Source: Paraburkholderia sp. BL21I4N1 (GTDB lineage: Bacteria; Pseudomonadota; Gammaproteobacteria; Burkholderiales; Burkholderiaceae). Taken from it: a stretch of DNA of 64,000 bases. The notes beneath the pieces were generated by a model. It did not search any database. It was not told the origin of the DNA and saw only the letters and a list, made by a program, of their open reading frames with translations. Each line of letters begins with the position of its first letter. Position 1 is the stretch's first letter. The stretch lies in the NCBI RefSeq assembly GCF_002973525.1, contig NZ_PVEN01000004.1:186001-250000 (forward strand), given 5' to 3'. The position numbers were made by a program, and so were the translations under genes. Shown one piece after another: positions 20,756 to 30,069 of this stretch.

Positions 20756-21243
20756 TGCCGGCCGCGATCCGCGCCGCCACGCCCGCGGACACCAGCGCGA
20801 TTTTCGCGCTGACGTACGAACTGGCGGAGTTCGAAAGCCTCACGCACGTGTTCGTCGCGACCGAAGACGGTTTGCGCGACGCGCTGTTCGGCACGCGGCC
20901 GTCGATTGAAGCGCTGGTCGCGGAACAGGACGGGCGCATCGTCGGCTATGCGCTGTTCTTCCACAATTATTCGAGTTTTGTCGGCAAGCGCGGGCTGTAT
21001 CTGGAAGACGTCTACGTGCAGCCGAGCCAGCGCGGCAGCGGGCTGGGCAGTGCATTGCTGCAGCGCCTCGCGGCTTTGGCGGTGGAGCGTCAATGCGGAC
21101 GCTTCGAGTGGACCGTGCTGGACTGGAATCAGCCAGCCATCAGCTTCTATGAAAAGCTGGGCGCAACCGTGCTCCCGGATTGGCGCGTAGTGCGTCTGAC
21201 GGGCGACGCGCTAGTCAAGCTCGCAGCAGGCGGCGGCGCCTGA
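20755..21243 (+). CDS. GNAT N-acetyltransferase, SSAT/thialysine-acetyltransferase-like
   Basis: 162 residues. Acetyl-CoA loop VQPSQRGSGLGSALL (motif A), preceded by RGLYLEDVYV and followed by WNQPAISFYEKLGA. The GLYLEDVYVxP signature is typical of the diamine (spermidine/spermine) and thialysine acetyltransferase branch. The true substrate is unknown. Coupled to the preceding small membrane protein by a 1-base overlap and convergent with rmuC. Confidence 0.85.
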   Translation: MPAAIRAATPADTSAIFALTYELAEFESLTHVFVATEDGLRDALFGTRPSIEALVAEQDGRIVGYALFFHNYSSFVGKRGLYLEDVYVQPSQRGSGLGSALLQRLAALAVERQCGRFEWTVLDWNQPAISFYEKLGATVLPDWRVVRLTGDALVKLAAGGGA

Positions 21244-21260
21244 GCGCCGCGCTTGCCACG

Positions 21261-22718
21261 CTATTCCTCCAAGGGCTCGTCGGGCTCCACGCCCGATAGC
21301 GCGTCGCCGAGCAAGCCGCTCGCCGCCTCGCCCGGCAACGCCTCGACATCGCGCAGCTTGCGGTTCATCACCCGTGTGCGCGTTTCGGCGGCTTCGATTG
21401 AACGCGTGACGGTTTCCAGTTGCGCCTTGGTCTTGGCCAATACGTCGCCGAATTTGCCGAACTCCGTTTTCACCGCGCCCAGCACCTGCCACACCTCGCT
21501 CGAGCGCTTCTCGATCGCGAGCGTGCGGAAACCCATCTGCAAACTATTGAGCAACGCGGTCAGCGTAGTCGGACCGGCAATGGTCACGCGATAGTCGCGT
21601 TGCAGCATGTCGGTCAGCCCCGGCCGACGCAAAACTTCCGCGTAAAGCCCTTCGGTCGGCAGGAACAGCAGCGCGAAGTCGGTGGTGTGCGGCGGCGCCA
21701 CGTATTTCTCCGCGATCGTGCGAGCCTCGGCGCGAATTCGCGCTTCCAGCGCGCGCGATGCGTCCTCTACCGCGATCGGATCGGCGCGCTCCTGTGCTTC
21801 GATCAAACGCTCGTAATCCTCGCGCGGGAATTTGGCGTCGATCGGCAGCCACACCGGGGTAGCCGGGCCGCCATGCTCCGCGCGACCCGGTAGCTTGATC
21901 GCGAATTCGACGCGCTCGGTGCTCTTCGGCACGGTCGCGACGTTCTTCGCGTATTGGTCGGTGGTGAGCAATTGTTCGAGCAACGCTTCCAGTTGCACTT
22001 CGCCCCATGTGCCGCGCGTCTTGACGTTAGTGAGCACTTTCTTCAGGTCGCCGACACCCGCCGCCAGCGTCTGCATTTCGCCCAATCCGCGATGCACCTG
22101 TTCGAGCCGGTCGGACACCAGCTTGAACGATTCGCCGAGACGTTGTTCGAGCGTGGCGTGAAGCTTTTCGTCGACGGTGCGGCGCATTTCCTCGAGCTTG
22201 GCCGAGTTATTCGCCTCGATGTCCTTGAGCCGCTGTTCGATGGTGGCGCGCACCTCGGTGAAGCGACGATCGTTCGCCTCGGTCAGTTGCCCCAATTGCA
22301 GGCTCAGCGTGTCGCCGAACTGTTTGAGCGAACGGCCCTGTTCGTCGCGTGCCTGCTGCGCCTGCTGCTGCAGGCTGTGACGCACGGCGTCGAGTTGCTG
22401 CGCGAAACCGTCGATTTTGCCGCCCTGCACCGTGGTCATGCTGCCGAACTGCGCCGCGAGCGTCTGCTGAAAATGCGCGAAGCCGCTGCTCTGCTCGGTG
22501 CGCGACACACGCGCCGTCTCGGCAATGTCGTTGCGCAGTTGCCGCTCGAGACGCTCATACGCATGTGCTTGCGCGTCGGCCGCCGCGTCGATGCGTTCGT
22601 TGACCAGTTCGAACTGTTCGCTGTCCTCCGCACGGCCGGCACCGCGCAGCAACATGGCCAACGCAATAACCAATGCGACCGCCAGCACCGCGACGGCGGC
22701 CACGAGAATCAGGGTCAT
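21261..22718 (-). CDS. rmuC: DNA recombination protein RmuC
   Basis: 485 residues. One N-terminal membrane segment (residues 2-24), a long coiled coil (about 35-240) and the nuclease-like RmuC domain with TRGTWGEVQLEALLEQLL, LPIDAKFPREDYERL and LLFLPTEGLYAEVL. RmuC limits inversions at short repeats. Its start overlaps the dehydrogenase stop by 4 bp, so it is the second gene of a pair. Confidence 0.93.
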   Translation of the reverse strand: MTLILVAAVAVLAVALVIALAMLLRGAGRAEDSEQFELVNERIDAAADAQAHAYERLERQLRNDIAETARVSRTEQSSGFAHFQQTLAAQFGSMTTVQGGKIDGFAQQLDAVRHSLQQQAQQARDEQGRSLKQFGDTLSLQLGQLTEANDRRFTEVRATIEQRLKDIEANNSAKLEEMRRTVDEKLHATLEQRLGESFKLVSDRLEQVHRGLGEMQTLAAGVGDLKKVLTNVKTRGTWGEVQLEALLEQLLTTDQYAKNVATVPKSTERVEFAIKLPGRAEHGGPATPVWLPIDAKFPREDYERLIEAQERADPIAVEDASRALEARIRAEARTIAEKYVAPPHTTDFALLFLPTEGLYAEVLRRPGLTDMLQRDYRVTIAGPTTLTALLNSLQMGFRTLAIEKRSSEVWQVLGAVKTEFGKFGDVLAKTKAQLETVTRSIEAAETRTRVMNRKLRDVEALPGEAASGLLGDALSGVEPDEPLEE

Positions 22719-23710
22719 GAACGCGCCTTGCCGATGACATCGGGATTGATCGGATTCGGCGGACGACCGGCGCGCGGCCCTTCGCCCAAAGCGGCGATCA
22801 GGTTATCCGCGGCGAGGTTCGCCATGGCGCGACGCGTGGCTTCGGTTGCGCTGGCAATGTGCGGCGTCAGCACGATATTCGGCACGGTGAGCAGATCCGG
22901 ATTCAGCTTCGGCTCGCCTTCGAACACATCCAGGCCAGCGGCGGCAATCCGCTTCGAGCGCAGTGCTTCGACCAGCGCGGCGTCGTCGACAATGCCGCCG
23001 CGCGCGATATTGGTCAGCGTCGCGCTCGGTTTCATCAGCGCGAGTTCGGCGGCGCCGATCGTGTGGTGGTTTTCCTTGGTGTACGGCAAGACCAGCACGA
23101 CGTGATCCGCACGCCGCAACAGGTCCTGCTTCGACACGTACTCGGCGTTCAGCTCGGCTTCGATCTCCAGCGCGACACGCGAGCGATTGTGATAAATCAC
23201 CTGCATGTTGAAACCCTTCGCGCGACGCGCCAGCGCCTGGCCGATGCGACCCATGCCGACCACGCCGAGAGTCGAGCCATACAGGTCGCTGCCGAGAAAA
23301 CCGTCGTACGCCCACTTCTGCCATTTGCCCGCGCGCAGCCAATGCTCCGATTCGGCAAGACGACGCGCGGCCGCCATCATCAGCGCCCAGCCGAAATCCG
23401 CGGTCGATTCGTTCAGCACGTCCGGCGTATTGGTGCCGAGCACGTTCGATGCATTGAATGCGGCCATGTCGAAGTTGTTGTAGCCCACGGCCATGTTCGA
23501 CACCACGCGCAAACGCGGCGCCGCGGCGAGAGCGGCCGCGCCGACCGGATCGCCCGCGGTCAGCGCACCGTCTTTGTCCGCCAGACGACGCGTCAGTTCG
23601 TCTGCGGGCATGACCTCGCCCTGATTCCAGTCGACGTCGAAATACTGTTTGAGCCGTTCGATCACATCGGGAAAAATCGGACGGGCGACGAGGATCTTTT
23701 GCATTGCCAT
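22715..23710 (-). CDS. D-isomer-specific 2-hydroxyacid dehydrogenase (glyoxylate/hydroxypyruvate reductase type)
   Basis: 331 residues (MAMQKILV; a second Met two codons in is possible). NAD(P)-binding GVVGMGRIGQALARRAKGF, and the catalytic Arg (NIARGGIVDD), Glu (DVFEGEPKLNP) and His (LTPHIASATEATR) are all present. It is closest in pattern to GhrB/TkrA/GyaR-type reductases that act on glyoxylate, hydroxypyruvate or 2-ketogluconate. Cofactor preference cannot be read reliably. Confidence 0.9.
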   Translation of the reverse strand: MAMQKILVARPIFPDVIERLKQYFDVDWNQGEVMPADELTRRLADKDGALTAGDPVGAAALAAAPRLRVVSNMAVGYNNFDMAAFNASNVLGTNTPDVLNESTADFGWALMMAAARRLAESEHWLRAGKWQKWAYDGFLGSDLYGSTLGVVGMGRIGQALARRAKGFNMQVIYHNRSRVALEIEAELNAEYVSKQDLLRRADHVVLVLPYTKENHHTIGAAELALMKPSATLTNIARGGIVDDAALVEALRSKRIAAAGLDVFEGEPKLNPDLLTVPNIVLTPHIASATEATRRAMANLAADNLIAALGEGPRAGRPPNPINPDVIGKARS

Positions 23711-23778
23711 TCTCCGTATAGCGCGTCGAGTTCGCTTGCCTCGGCGTTAAAGGTCGGTTCGGTTCGAAAAACCTTGAG

Positions 23779-25212
23779 TTAAAAGAACAGCCAGCCGGTC
23801 ACGAGAAACAGCGGCAGCAGCACCGCGCCAGACCAGCCGAGATACGCAAAGAAACTCGGCATACGCACGCCGCGCGATTCCGCGATCGCTTTCACCATGA
23901 AGTTCGGCGCATTGCCGATATACGTATTCGCGCCCATGAACACCGCACCCGCCGAGATAGCGGCGAGCGTGGTGGCGCCAGTGGTCATCAGTGTCTGCGC
24001 GTCGCCGCCGGCCAGGTTGAAGAACACGAGGTAGGTCGGTGCATTGTCGAGAAACGACGAGAGCACACCCGTGGCCCAGAAATACATTGCGTCGTGCGGC
24101 CGGCCCGCGGAGTCGTTGACCAGATGAACGATGCCGGCGAACGCACCCGCCTCACCCGCGCGCAGGATCGTGATGACCGGCGCGATCGTCACGAAGATGC
24201 CGGCGAACAGCTTGGCCACCTCTTCGATCGGCGCCCAGTTGAAATCGTTGCCGGCGCGTGCCGCGCGCGGCGTCAACATCAGCGAGAGCAACGTCACGCC
24301 GATCAGCGCGAGATCGCGCACGGCGTTCTGCAACGCCACGTGCGTGCCGAACACGCTGAACTCGACGCCCGGCTTCCACAAGCCGCTCATCAGCACCAAT
24401 GCGATCACCGCGACGAGCAGCAGAAAGTTGATCTTGCCGTCGATACCGAGCGGCGGCGAGTCGGGCGTCGGATCGAGAAAGCGCGAACGCTCCTCCTCCC
24501 GGCGATGAAAATAATACGAGTCCAGCGCGTAAAACCCGCCGAGCAACACCGCACAGACGAACAGCATGGGCAGCGCGAGATGCGTGGTGGTCCAGAAGAA
24601 ACCGACGCCTTGCAGGAAACCGAGGAACAGCGGCGGATCGCCTAACGGCGACAGCGAGCCGCCCGCGTTCGCCACCAGAAAAATGAAGAACACGACCACG
24701 TGGACCACGTGCTTGCGGTTGTCGTTGGCGCGCAGCAACGGACGGATCAACAGCATGGCCGCGCCGGTCGTGCCCATGATGCTCGCCAGTAAGGTGCCGA
24801 GCGCGAGGATCCCGGTGTTCAGACGCGGCGTGCCGTGCAGATTGCCGCGCACGCAGATGCCGCCCGCCACGGTGTAGAGCGCCGTGAGCAGCACGATGAA
24901 CGGAATGTATTCCTCGAGCAACGCATGCACGAGCGCACCGAACGCAACACCGGTACCGAACGTGAGCGCGAATGGTACGAGAAACAGCAGCGCCCACGCT
25001 GCCGCGATCTTGCCGAAATGGTGATGCCAGAACGCCGGCGCCACCAGCGGAAACACTGCGATAGATAGCAGCACGCCGGCGAACGGCAAGCCCCACAGCG
25101 CGGACAAGGTCGCGCCGTCCAGCGTCGCGGCGGCGGCCGGTTGAGACCACCCCGCCAACGTCGATACAACAATGGCGAACGCCATGCTCGCCCAACCGGC
25201 GTGCCCTTTCAT
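23779..25212 (-). CDS. Sodium:proton antiporter, NhaD/ion-transporter superfamily
   Basis: 477 residues, about 12 membrane segments, with a cleavable-looking N-terminus (AGWSQPAAAAT). GTTGAAMLLIRPLLRAN and NAGGSLSPLGDPPLFLGFL match the NhaD/arsenite-permease superfamily helix-break motifs, and FLDNAPTYLVFFNLAG the second one. Family members exchange Na+ or Li+ for H+. It lies behind a LutC-like gene by 62 bp; the substrate of this particular protein is inferred from family only. Confidence 0.82.
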   Translation of the reverse strand: MKGHAGWASMAFAIVVSTLAGWSQPAAAATLDGATLSALWGLPFAGVLLSIAVFPLVAPAFWHHHFGKIAAAWALLFLVPFALTFGTGVAFGALVHALLEEYIPFIVLLTALYTVAGGICVRGNLHGTPRLNTGILALGTLLASIMGTTGAAMLLIRPLLRANDNRKHVVHVVVFFIFLVANAGGSLSPLGDPPLFLGFLQGVGFFWTTTHLALPMLFVCAVLLGGFYALDSYYFHRREEERSRFLDPTPDSPPLGIDGKINFLLLVAVIALVLMSGLWKPGVEFSVFGTHVALQNAVRDLALIGVTLLSLMLTPRAARAGNDFNWAPIEEVAKLFAGIFVTIAPVITILRAGEAGAFAGIVHLVNDSAGRPHDAMYFWATGVLSSFLDNAPTYLVFFNLAGGDAQTLMTTGATTLAAISAGAVFMGANTYIGNAPNFMVKAIAESRGVRMPSFFAYLGWSGAVLLPLFLVTGWLFF

Positions 25213-25274
25213 ATTCTTGAAGTCCTTGTTACTGCGGTGGCCGCGATGGCCAAAGATACCGGTGCACGCGCGGC

Positions 25275-25937
25275 TCAGGCGCCTTGTACGACGATCACAT
25301 GCACCCGGTAAGGCCCATGCGCGCCGAGCACGATGGTCTGTTCGATGTCGCCGGTGCGCGATGGCCCGGAGACGAAATTGACCGCACGCGGCAATTCGCC
25401 GCGCTCACTGCGAATCAGGCCGAACGCCTCTTCATGACCCGCGACGATGCGCGAAGCCGGCACGATCGCGATGTGCGTTTCCGGTAACAGGCCGGCCGAC
25501 GCATAAGTCTCCGGTCCGGACAGCAAAACCAGCGTGCCGGTTTCCGCCGTTGCGCAGAAACAGCCGGTGAGCCCCACTACGTCGCCGTCTCGCGGCTTGC
25601 GGAATTCGACGCTCAGGCCGGCTTCGGCCCAGTGCAGTTCCCGCAGCGTTTGCCAGGCAATGGCCTGCAACGGCAAAGCATGTTGCGTGAGATAGCGATG
25701 CGCGGCGGCCGGCACCTCGCTCATGGCCTGAACTGTCTCCACCGTGGTCGCCATTTTTTGGGCTTCTTCGATGAAGCGCGCACTCAGGTCGGCCGGCATT
25801 TCCGGCCGCGGACCCGACGGATGGCGCGCCACATAATCAGCGGCAGCCTCACGTTCGGCAGCGGACGGCTCGGGCTCACGCCCTTGCGCTGCGCGGATGC
25901 GCGCCAGGATGTTGCGGCGAGCAATCGATGTGTCCAT
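25275..25937 (-). CDS. LUD-domain protein, LutC-like
   Basis: 220 residues. N-terminal helix MDTSIARRNILARIRAAQG and a C-terminal LUD domain with GLTGCFCATAETGTLVLLSG and VPASRIVAGHEEAF. LutC belongs with the iron-sulfur proteins LutA and LutB in L-lactate oxidation; no lutA or lutB is visible in this window. It stands between pncB and the antiporter on the same strand. Role in lactate use is therefore uncertain. Confidence 0.82.
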   Translation of the reverse strand: MDTSIARRNILARIRAAQGREPEPSAAEREAAADYVARHPSGPRPEMPADLSARFIEEAQKMATTVETVQAMSEVPAAAHRYLTQHALPLQAIAWQTLRELHWAEAGLSVEFRKPRDGDVVGLTGCFCATAETGTLVLLSGPETYASAGLLPETHIAIVPASRIVAGHEEAFGLIRSERGELPRAVNFVSGPSRTGDIEQTIVLGAHGPYRVHVIVVQGA

Positions 25938-26098
25938 ATGCGAAATCCTCGTGTCGACAGCCGTGCAATATGACGAGGATTATACCGGCCGCCCTGCGTG
26001 CGAACACCCTGGCCGAACGGCCTATTGCGGGCCGCCGGACGCACGGGCAAAGTAACGGCAACGCAAGACCGGCGGCGAACCGCGGCAAACCGGAGGGC

Positions 26099-27295
26099 TT
26101 ACTTCGACACCTCTTCCTCAGGCTGCGCGATGCCGAACACCTGCCGCAAATACGCGAGATAGGCCTTGTCTTCGCACATGTTCTTACCCGGCGAATCCGA
26201 CAGTTTGGCCACCGGCTGGCCATTGCAGCGAACCATCTTGATGACGATCTGCAACGGGTTGTAGCCGAGGTCGTTGGTCAGGTTGGTGCCCACGCCGAAC
26301 GCCAGTTTGCAACGGCCGCGGAATCGTTCGTACAACTGCAACACCTTGGGAATATCGAGGGCGTCGGAGAACACGAGGATCTTCGTGCGCGGGTCGCAAC
26401 GATTCTCTTCGTAGTGTTTGAGCAGGCGCTCGCCCCAGTCGAACGGATCGCCGGAATCGTGGCGCGCGCCGTCGAACAGCTTGCAGAAGTACATGTCGAA
26501 GTCGCGCAGGAAAGCCTGCATGCCGTACACGTCGGAAAGCGCGATGCCCAGGTCGCCGCGATATTCCTTGGCCCACATTTCGAAGCCGAAGATCTGCGAG
26601 TCACGCAACCGCGGCCCCAACGCCTGACAAGCCTGCAGGTATTCGTGCGCCATCGTGCCGAGCGGCGTGAGGCTGTGCTTCATCGCGTAGAAAACGTTGC
26701 TGGTGCCGGCGAACTGCTCGCCGAGACCGTCCTTGAGCGTGAGGATCACCTCCTCGTGCCATTGCTTCGAGAAGCGGCGGCGAGTGCCGTAGTCGGCGAT
26801 CTTGCAATCGGCGAATTCCGGGCGCGCGCCCAGCAACTGGATCTTCTCGACGAGACGGCCGCGCCCTTCGCTGTAGTCGGGCTTCTGCTGCGTGTTGCGG
26901 AAATAGACTTCGTTGACGATGGCGAGCATCGGGATCTCGAACAGGATCGTATGCAGCCACGGCCCCTTGATCTCGATGTCGATTTCGCCATTGCCTTTCG
27001 GCGACGGCAGGATCGAAATGTATTTCTCGTTGAGATGAAACAGCGCAAGAAACTCGATGAAGTCGCCCTTGATGAAGCGCATGCGCCGCAGGTAATCGAG
27101 CTCGTCGTCGGTAAAGCGCAGATCGCAGAGCTTGCGCACTTCGTCGCGAATCTCTGCGATATACGGCACGAGATCGACATTCGGCGTACGGCAGCGGAAG
27201 CGATATTCCACATTCGCCGCGGGAAAGTGATGCAACACCACTTGCATCATCGTGAACTTGTACAGATCGGTGTCGAGCAGCGAAGTAATAATCAT
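26099..27295 (-). CDS. pncB: Nicotinate phosphoribosyltransferase
   Basis: NAD salvage enzyme, joins nicotinate and PRPP. 398 residues, normal length. Start at [16 protein letters not shown], the conserved N-terminus; 15 further in-frame codons upstream lack homology. Substrate-binding regions [24 protein letters not shown] and [14 protein letters not shown] are visible, and the active-site His is in [13 protein letters not shown] [10 protein letters not shown]. Ends 161 bp before the LutC-like gene. Confidence 0.96.
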   Translation of the reverse strand: MIITSLLDTDLYKFTMMQVVLHHFPAANVEYRFRCRTPNVDLVPYIAEIRDEVRKLCDLRFTDDELDYLRRMRFIKGDFIEFLALFHLNEKYISILPSPKGNGEIDIEIKGPWLHTILFEIPMLAIVNEVYFRNTQQKPDYSEGRGRLVEKIQLLGARPEFADCKIADYGTRRRFSKQWHEEVILTLKDGLGEQFAGTSNVFYAMKHSLTPLGTMAHEYLQACQALGPRLRDSQIFGFEMWAKEYRGDLGIALSDVYGMQAFLRDFDMYFCKLFDGARHDSGDPFDWGERLLKHYEENRCDPRTKILVFSDALDIPKVLQLYERFRGRCKLAFGVGTNLTNDLGYNPLQIVIKMVRCNGQPVAKLSDSPGKNMCEDKAYLAYLRQVFGIAQPEEEVSK

Positions 27296-27562
27296 GATGG
27301 TGCGAACTGGACCGCGGAAAAAACGGAAGGCCTGACTCAACCCATGCGCATGCGGCGTGCCCCGTGGGCGCCGACCTGACGCATGTTACCCGAATGCATG
27401 CGGATTCCGCGTGCCGAAGGACGGCGGCTCCGCCCGCCATAAACTAATCACGAAAACGTATAAAAGCCGTAGTCCGATGCCACATACGCCTCTTGACGTT
27501 ACGTTACAATAGCGCTTTTGGCGTATTCGCCTTCCCTGATTCTGCATGCAGGAGCTGCCTGA

Positions 27563-27886
27563 ATGACTCACGTTGTGACCGAAAGCTGCATTAAGTGCCG
27601 CTATACCGACTGCGTCGATGTGTGTCCAGTGGACTGCTTTCGCGAAGGTCCCAACTTCCTCGCGATCGACCCCGACGAATGCATCGACTGCGCCGTGTGC
27701 GTGGCCGAGTGCCCGGTGAATGCCATTTATGCCGAAGAAGACGTGCCGGGCGACCAGCAGAACTTCATCGAACTGAACGCCGACCTGGCGAAAAACTGGC
27801 CGAGCATCACCAAGACCAAGGCTCCGCTGCCGGAAGCCGACGAGTTCAAGGACATAAAGGAAAAGCTGGAGCTGCTCGCTCGCTGA
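27563..27886 (+). CDS. fdxA: Seven-iron ferredoxin (FdxA type)
   Basis: 107 residues. [18 protein letters not shown] gives the 3Fe-4S/4Fe-4S ligands and [12 protein letters not shown] the second cluster; the long acidic C-terminal tail is typical of the 7Fe Azotobacter-type ferredoxins. Starts [11 protein letters not shown] with GGAG 9-12 bp upstream (GCAGGAGCTGCCTGA). Acts as soluble electron carrier. Divergent from pncB. Confidence 0.95.
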   Translation: MTHVVTESCIKCRYTDCVDVCPVDCFREGPNFLAIDPDECIDCAVCVAECPVNAIYAEEDVPGDQQNFIELNADLAKNWPSITKTKAPLPEADEFKDIKEKLELLAR

Positions 27887-27955
27887 GCGTGGCGGCCTGT
27901 CCCCTCGGCTCGAATCTCATTGATCGATTGAAATGAAAACGAGCGGCGCAGGGTA

Positions 27956-27984
27956 TTGACAGGCGCTTAAGCTACTCCTACAAT
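27956..27984 (+). promoter_or_regulatory. Strong sigma-70 promoter of the tRNA-Asn genes
   Basis: Perfect TTGACA (27956-27961), 17-bp spacer, TACAAT (27979-27984). Predicted start near 27991, 22 bp before the first tRNA. Confidence 0.88.
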
Positions 27985-28012
27985 TTCGTTTCTCTGCTGT
28001 TTGTTGTTCTGT

Positions 28013-28088
28013 TCCTCGATAGCTCAGTCGGTAGAGCGCCGGACTGTTAATCCGTAGGTCCCTGGTTCGAGCCCAGGTCGAGGAGCCA
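28013..28088 (+). tRNA. tRNA-Asn (anticodon GTT)
   Basis: 76 nt including an encoded CCA. Acceptor stem TCCTCGA/TCGAGGA, D-arm AGCTCAGTCGGTAGAGC, anticodon loop CTGTTAA with GTT, T-arm CCTGGTTCGAGCCCAGG. First of two identical copies. Confidence 0.98.
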
Positions 28089-28100
28089 AGAATTGCAAAA

Positions 28101-28126
28101 GCCCGTTAACCAAGACGGGCTTTTTT
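28101..28126 (+). terminator. Terminator between the two tRNA-Asn genes
   Basis: GCCCGT (28101-28106) and ACGGGC (28115-28120) form a stem followed by six T. Some read-through must occur, or the second tRNA has its own start, because no good promoter is seen in the 24 bp between this and the second tRNA. Confidence 0.85.
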
Positions 28127-28150
28127 ATGTAGATCAAGTTGCACTGCTGT

Positions 28151-28226
28151 TCCTCGATAGCTCAGTCGGTAGAGCGCCGGACTGTTAATCCGTAGGTCCC
28201 TGGTTCGAGCCCAGGTCGAGGAGCCA
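28151..28226 (+). tRNA. tRNA-Asn (anticodon GTT), second copy
   Basis: Identical over all 76 nt to the copy 138 bp upstream, CCA encoded. The identity extends two bases on the 5' side and one A on the 3' side, then the flanks diverge. A tandem duplication followed by flank divergence is likely. Confidence 0.98.
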
Positions 28227-28238
28227 AAAAATTTGAAA

Positions 28239-28263
28239 GGCCCGCATTCGTGCGGGCCTTTTT
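28239..28263 (+). terminator. Terminator after the second tRNA-Asn
   Basis: GGCCCGCA, TTCG tetraloop, TGCGGGCC, then five T. A classic intrinsic terminator 12 bp after the CCA end. Confidence 0.95.
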
Positions 28264-28468
28264 GTTTTTGCTCACCGGTTTTACACGAGCCACGCTTCGT
28301 TCATCGATCTCCGGATCGCAACCTCCGGCGCCCCATCACGCCAGCCCATTTGCACCAGCCCTTTCACCGGCACGCCGTTATACGATGGCGACTTCCTCGC
28401 GCGCACGTTGTTGCATCTAAGTCTCACGCCCCGTCGCGCTCCACTCACGTGCTCACTTCCGGCAATCC

Positions 28469-28945
28469 ATGAAACCCACCTCGTTGCGCATCGCACTTGC
28501 CACTGCCGTCGCCCTGCTGCTGCCTTCGGCGCACAGCGAAGAAGTCGGCAGCGTCAATACCAATTTCCGCATCACCGGTTCCGACCGTGTCGTGGTCGAG
28601 GCCTATGACGATCCGATCGTCCAGGGCGTGACCTGTTATGTATCGCGAGCGCGCACCGGCGGCGTCAAAGGCACGCTCGGTATCGCCGAAGATCCGACCG
28701 AGGCGTCCATCGCCTGCCGTCAGGTCGGCGCGATCCATTTCACCGGACCGGTCAAGCAACAGGCCGACGTGTTCTCGGTGAGCATGTCGCTGATCTTCAA
28801 ATCGCTGCACGTGGTGCGGGTGGTCGACGCGAAGCGCAATTCGCTGGTGTATCTCACGTACAGCGACCGGGTCGTCAGCGGCAGCGCGAAAAATAGCGTG
28901 AGCGCCGTGCCGATGCCGGCCGGCACGACGATTCCGCTCAAGTAA
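28469..28945 (+). CDS. creA: CreA family exported protein
   Basis: 158 residues. Signal peptide about 1-23 (ALLLPSAHSEE). The mature part has VVEAYDDPIVQGVTCYVSRA, DPTEASIACRQVG and the paired cysteines of the CreA family (two Cys, probably disulfide-bonded in the periplasm). CreA is a widely conserved periplasmic protein of unknown function. It stands alone between the tRNA genes and the AraC regulator. Confidence 0.9.
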   Translation: MKPTSLRIALATAVALLLPSAHSEEVGSVNTNFRITGSDRVVVEAYDDPIVQGVTCYVSRARTGGVKGTLGIAEDPTEASIACRQVGAIHFTGPVKQQADVFSVSMSLIFKSLHVVRVVDAKRNSLVYLTYSDRVVSGSAKNSVSAVPMPAGTTIPLK

Positions 28946-29045
28946 CCCGTCGTCCTACGGCAAAACGCGACTAGCCCATATGCTGTCGGACGGAGCGGCA
29001 GCGCTCACGTCGCGCTACACTGAGTCGTTCCGCTGAACCCTCATC

Positions 29046-29876
29046 ATGACCGCCGCCCATCGCTTCCAGAATTCCGCCCGCTACTGGCGCACGCCGCTGT
29101 TGCCCGGCGCGGATCTGGTCACCGCCGAATATCACGACCACGAGTTCGCGCCGCATTGGCACGACGCGTACACGATCCCGGTGATCGTCGCAGGCGCGGA
29201 GGGCTATCGGTATCGCGGCGCCGATTATGTGGCCGAGGCCGGCACCATCCCGATCATCAATCCCGGTGAACTGCATACCGGCTCGAAAGCGATCGAGGCC
29301 GGCTGGCGCTATCGCGTGATCTATGCACCGGTGGATTTCATTCACGACATCGCCAACGAAGTCACCGGCAAGCCGCAGGCGTTGCCGTGGTTCGAGCCGG
29401 GCGTGATCCGCGATCCCGATCTGGCGAGGCGGCTCGCGCGAGCGCATCGTCTGCTCGAAGCGGGCAGCGACCCGCTCGCCGCCGAGGCCGCCCTGCTCGA
29501 CGCCATGTCCATGCTGCTGGTCCGCTACTCGCAAACGCAAGCGGGGCCCGCACGCCTCGCTACCGACGACGCCCGCGTCGCGCTCATGAAAGAGCGCCTG
29601 ACAGGCGACCTCGTCGAGCCGGTAGCGCTCGCCGACGTGGCCCGCGCGGCGGGGCTTTCGCCGTTTCACGCGGCGCGCCTGTTCACGCAGACCACGGGCC
29701 TGCCGCCGCATGCGTGGCGCAATCAGGTGCGCTTACAGCGCGCGCTGGCGCCGTTGCGCGCGGGAGTGTCGGTCACGGATGTCGCCGCGGCCAGCGGCTT
29801 CACCGATCAGAGCCATTTCACACGGCACTTCCGGCGCATGTTCGGCGTGCCGCCCGGACGCTGGCAAGGGATTTGA
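29046..29876 (+). CDS. AraC-family transcriptional regulator of azlCD
   Basis: 276 residues. N-terminal cupin-type ligand domain with HEFAPHWHDAYTIPVI, and C-terminal double helix-turn-helix with LADVARAAGLSPFHAARLF and DVAAASGFTDQSHFTRHF. Regulators of this type are commonly found directly before azlC and respond to an amino acid or analogue; direct control of azlCD is inferred from position (193 bp upstream, same strand). Confidence 0.9.
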   Translation: MTAAHRFQNSARYWRTPLLPGADLVTAEYHDHEFAPHWHDAYTIPVIVAGAEGYRYRGADYVAEAGTIPIINPGELHTGSKAIEAGWRYRVIYAPVDFIHDIANEVTGKPQALPWFEPGVIRDPDLARRLARAHRLLEAGSDPLAAEAALLDAMSMLLVRYSQTQAGPARLATDDARVALMKERLTGDLVEPVALADVARAAGLSPFHAARLFTQTTGLPPHAWRNQVRLQRALAPLRAGVSVTDVAAASGFTDQSHFTRHFRRMFGVPPGRWQGI

Positions 29877-30069
29877 CCGAAACGGCGGCGGCAATGACAA
29901 CGGCACACCGCCCGGGCCTACCGCTTCACCGCCGCAGCGTTCGTCACGCCGCTTCATCTTTTTGCACAACGCGTCGACGCCACGAGCGTCCGTTGCCGCC
30001 ATCGCCGCAAGAACGTACAAGCCCCACCCGCCTGCCTCCCGCTATGCTTCCCGCACCAAGGAGGCAAGA

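Noticed and set aside
28013..28226. Repeat-spacer look of a CRISPR array
   Set aside because: Only two copies are present and both fold as tRNA-Asn.
28013..28226. Integration site of a genomic island at the tRNA-Asn genes
   Set aside because: No integrase, no partial tRNA copy elsewhere in the window and only chromosomal-type genes on both sides.
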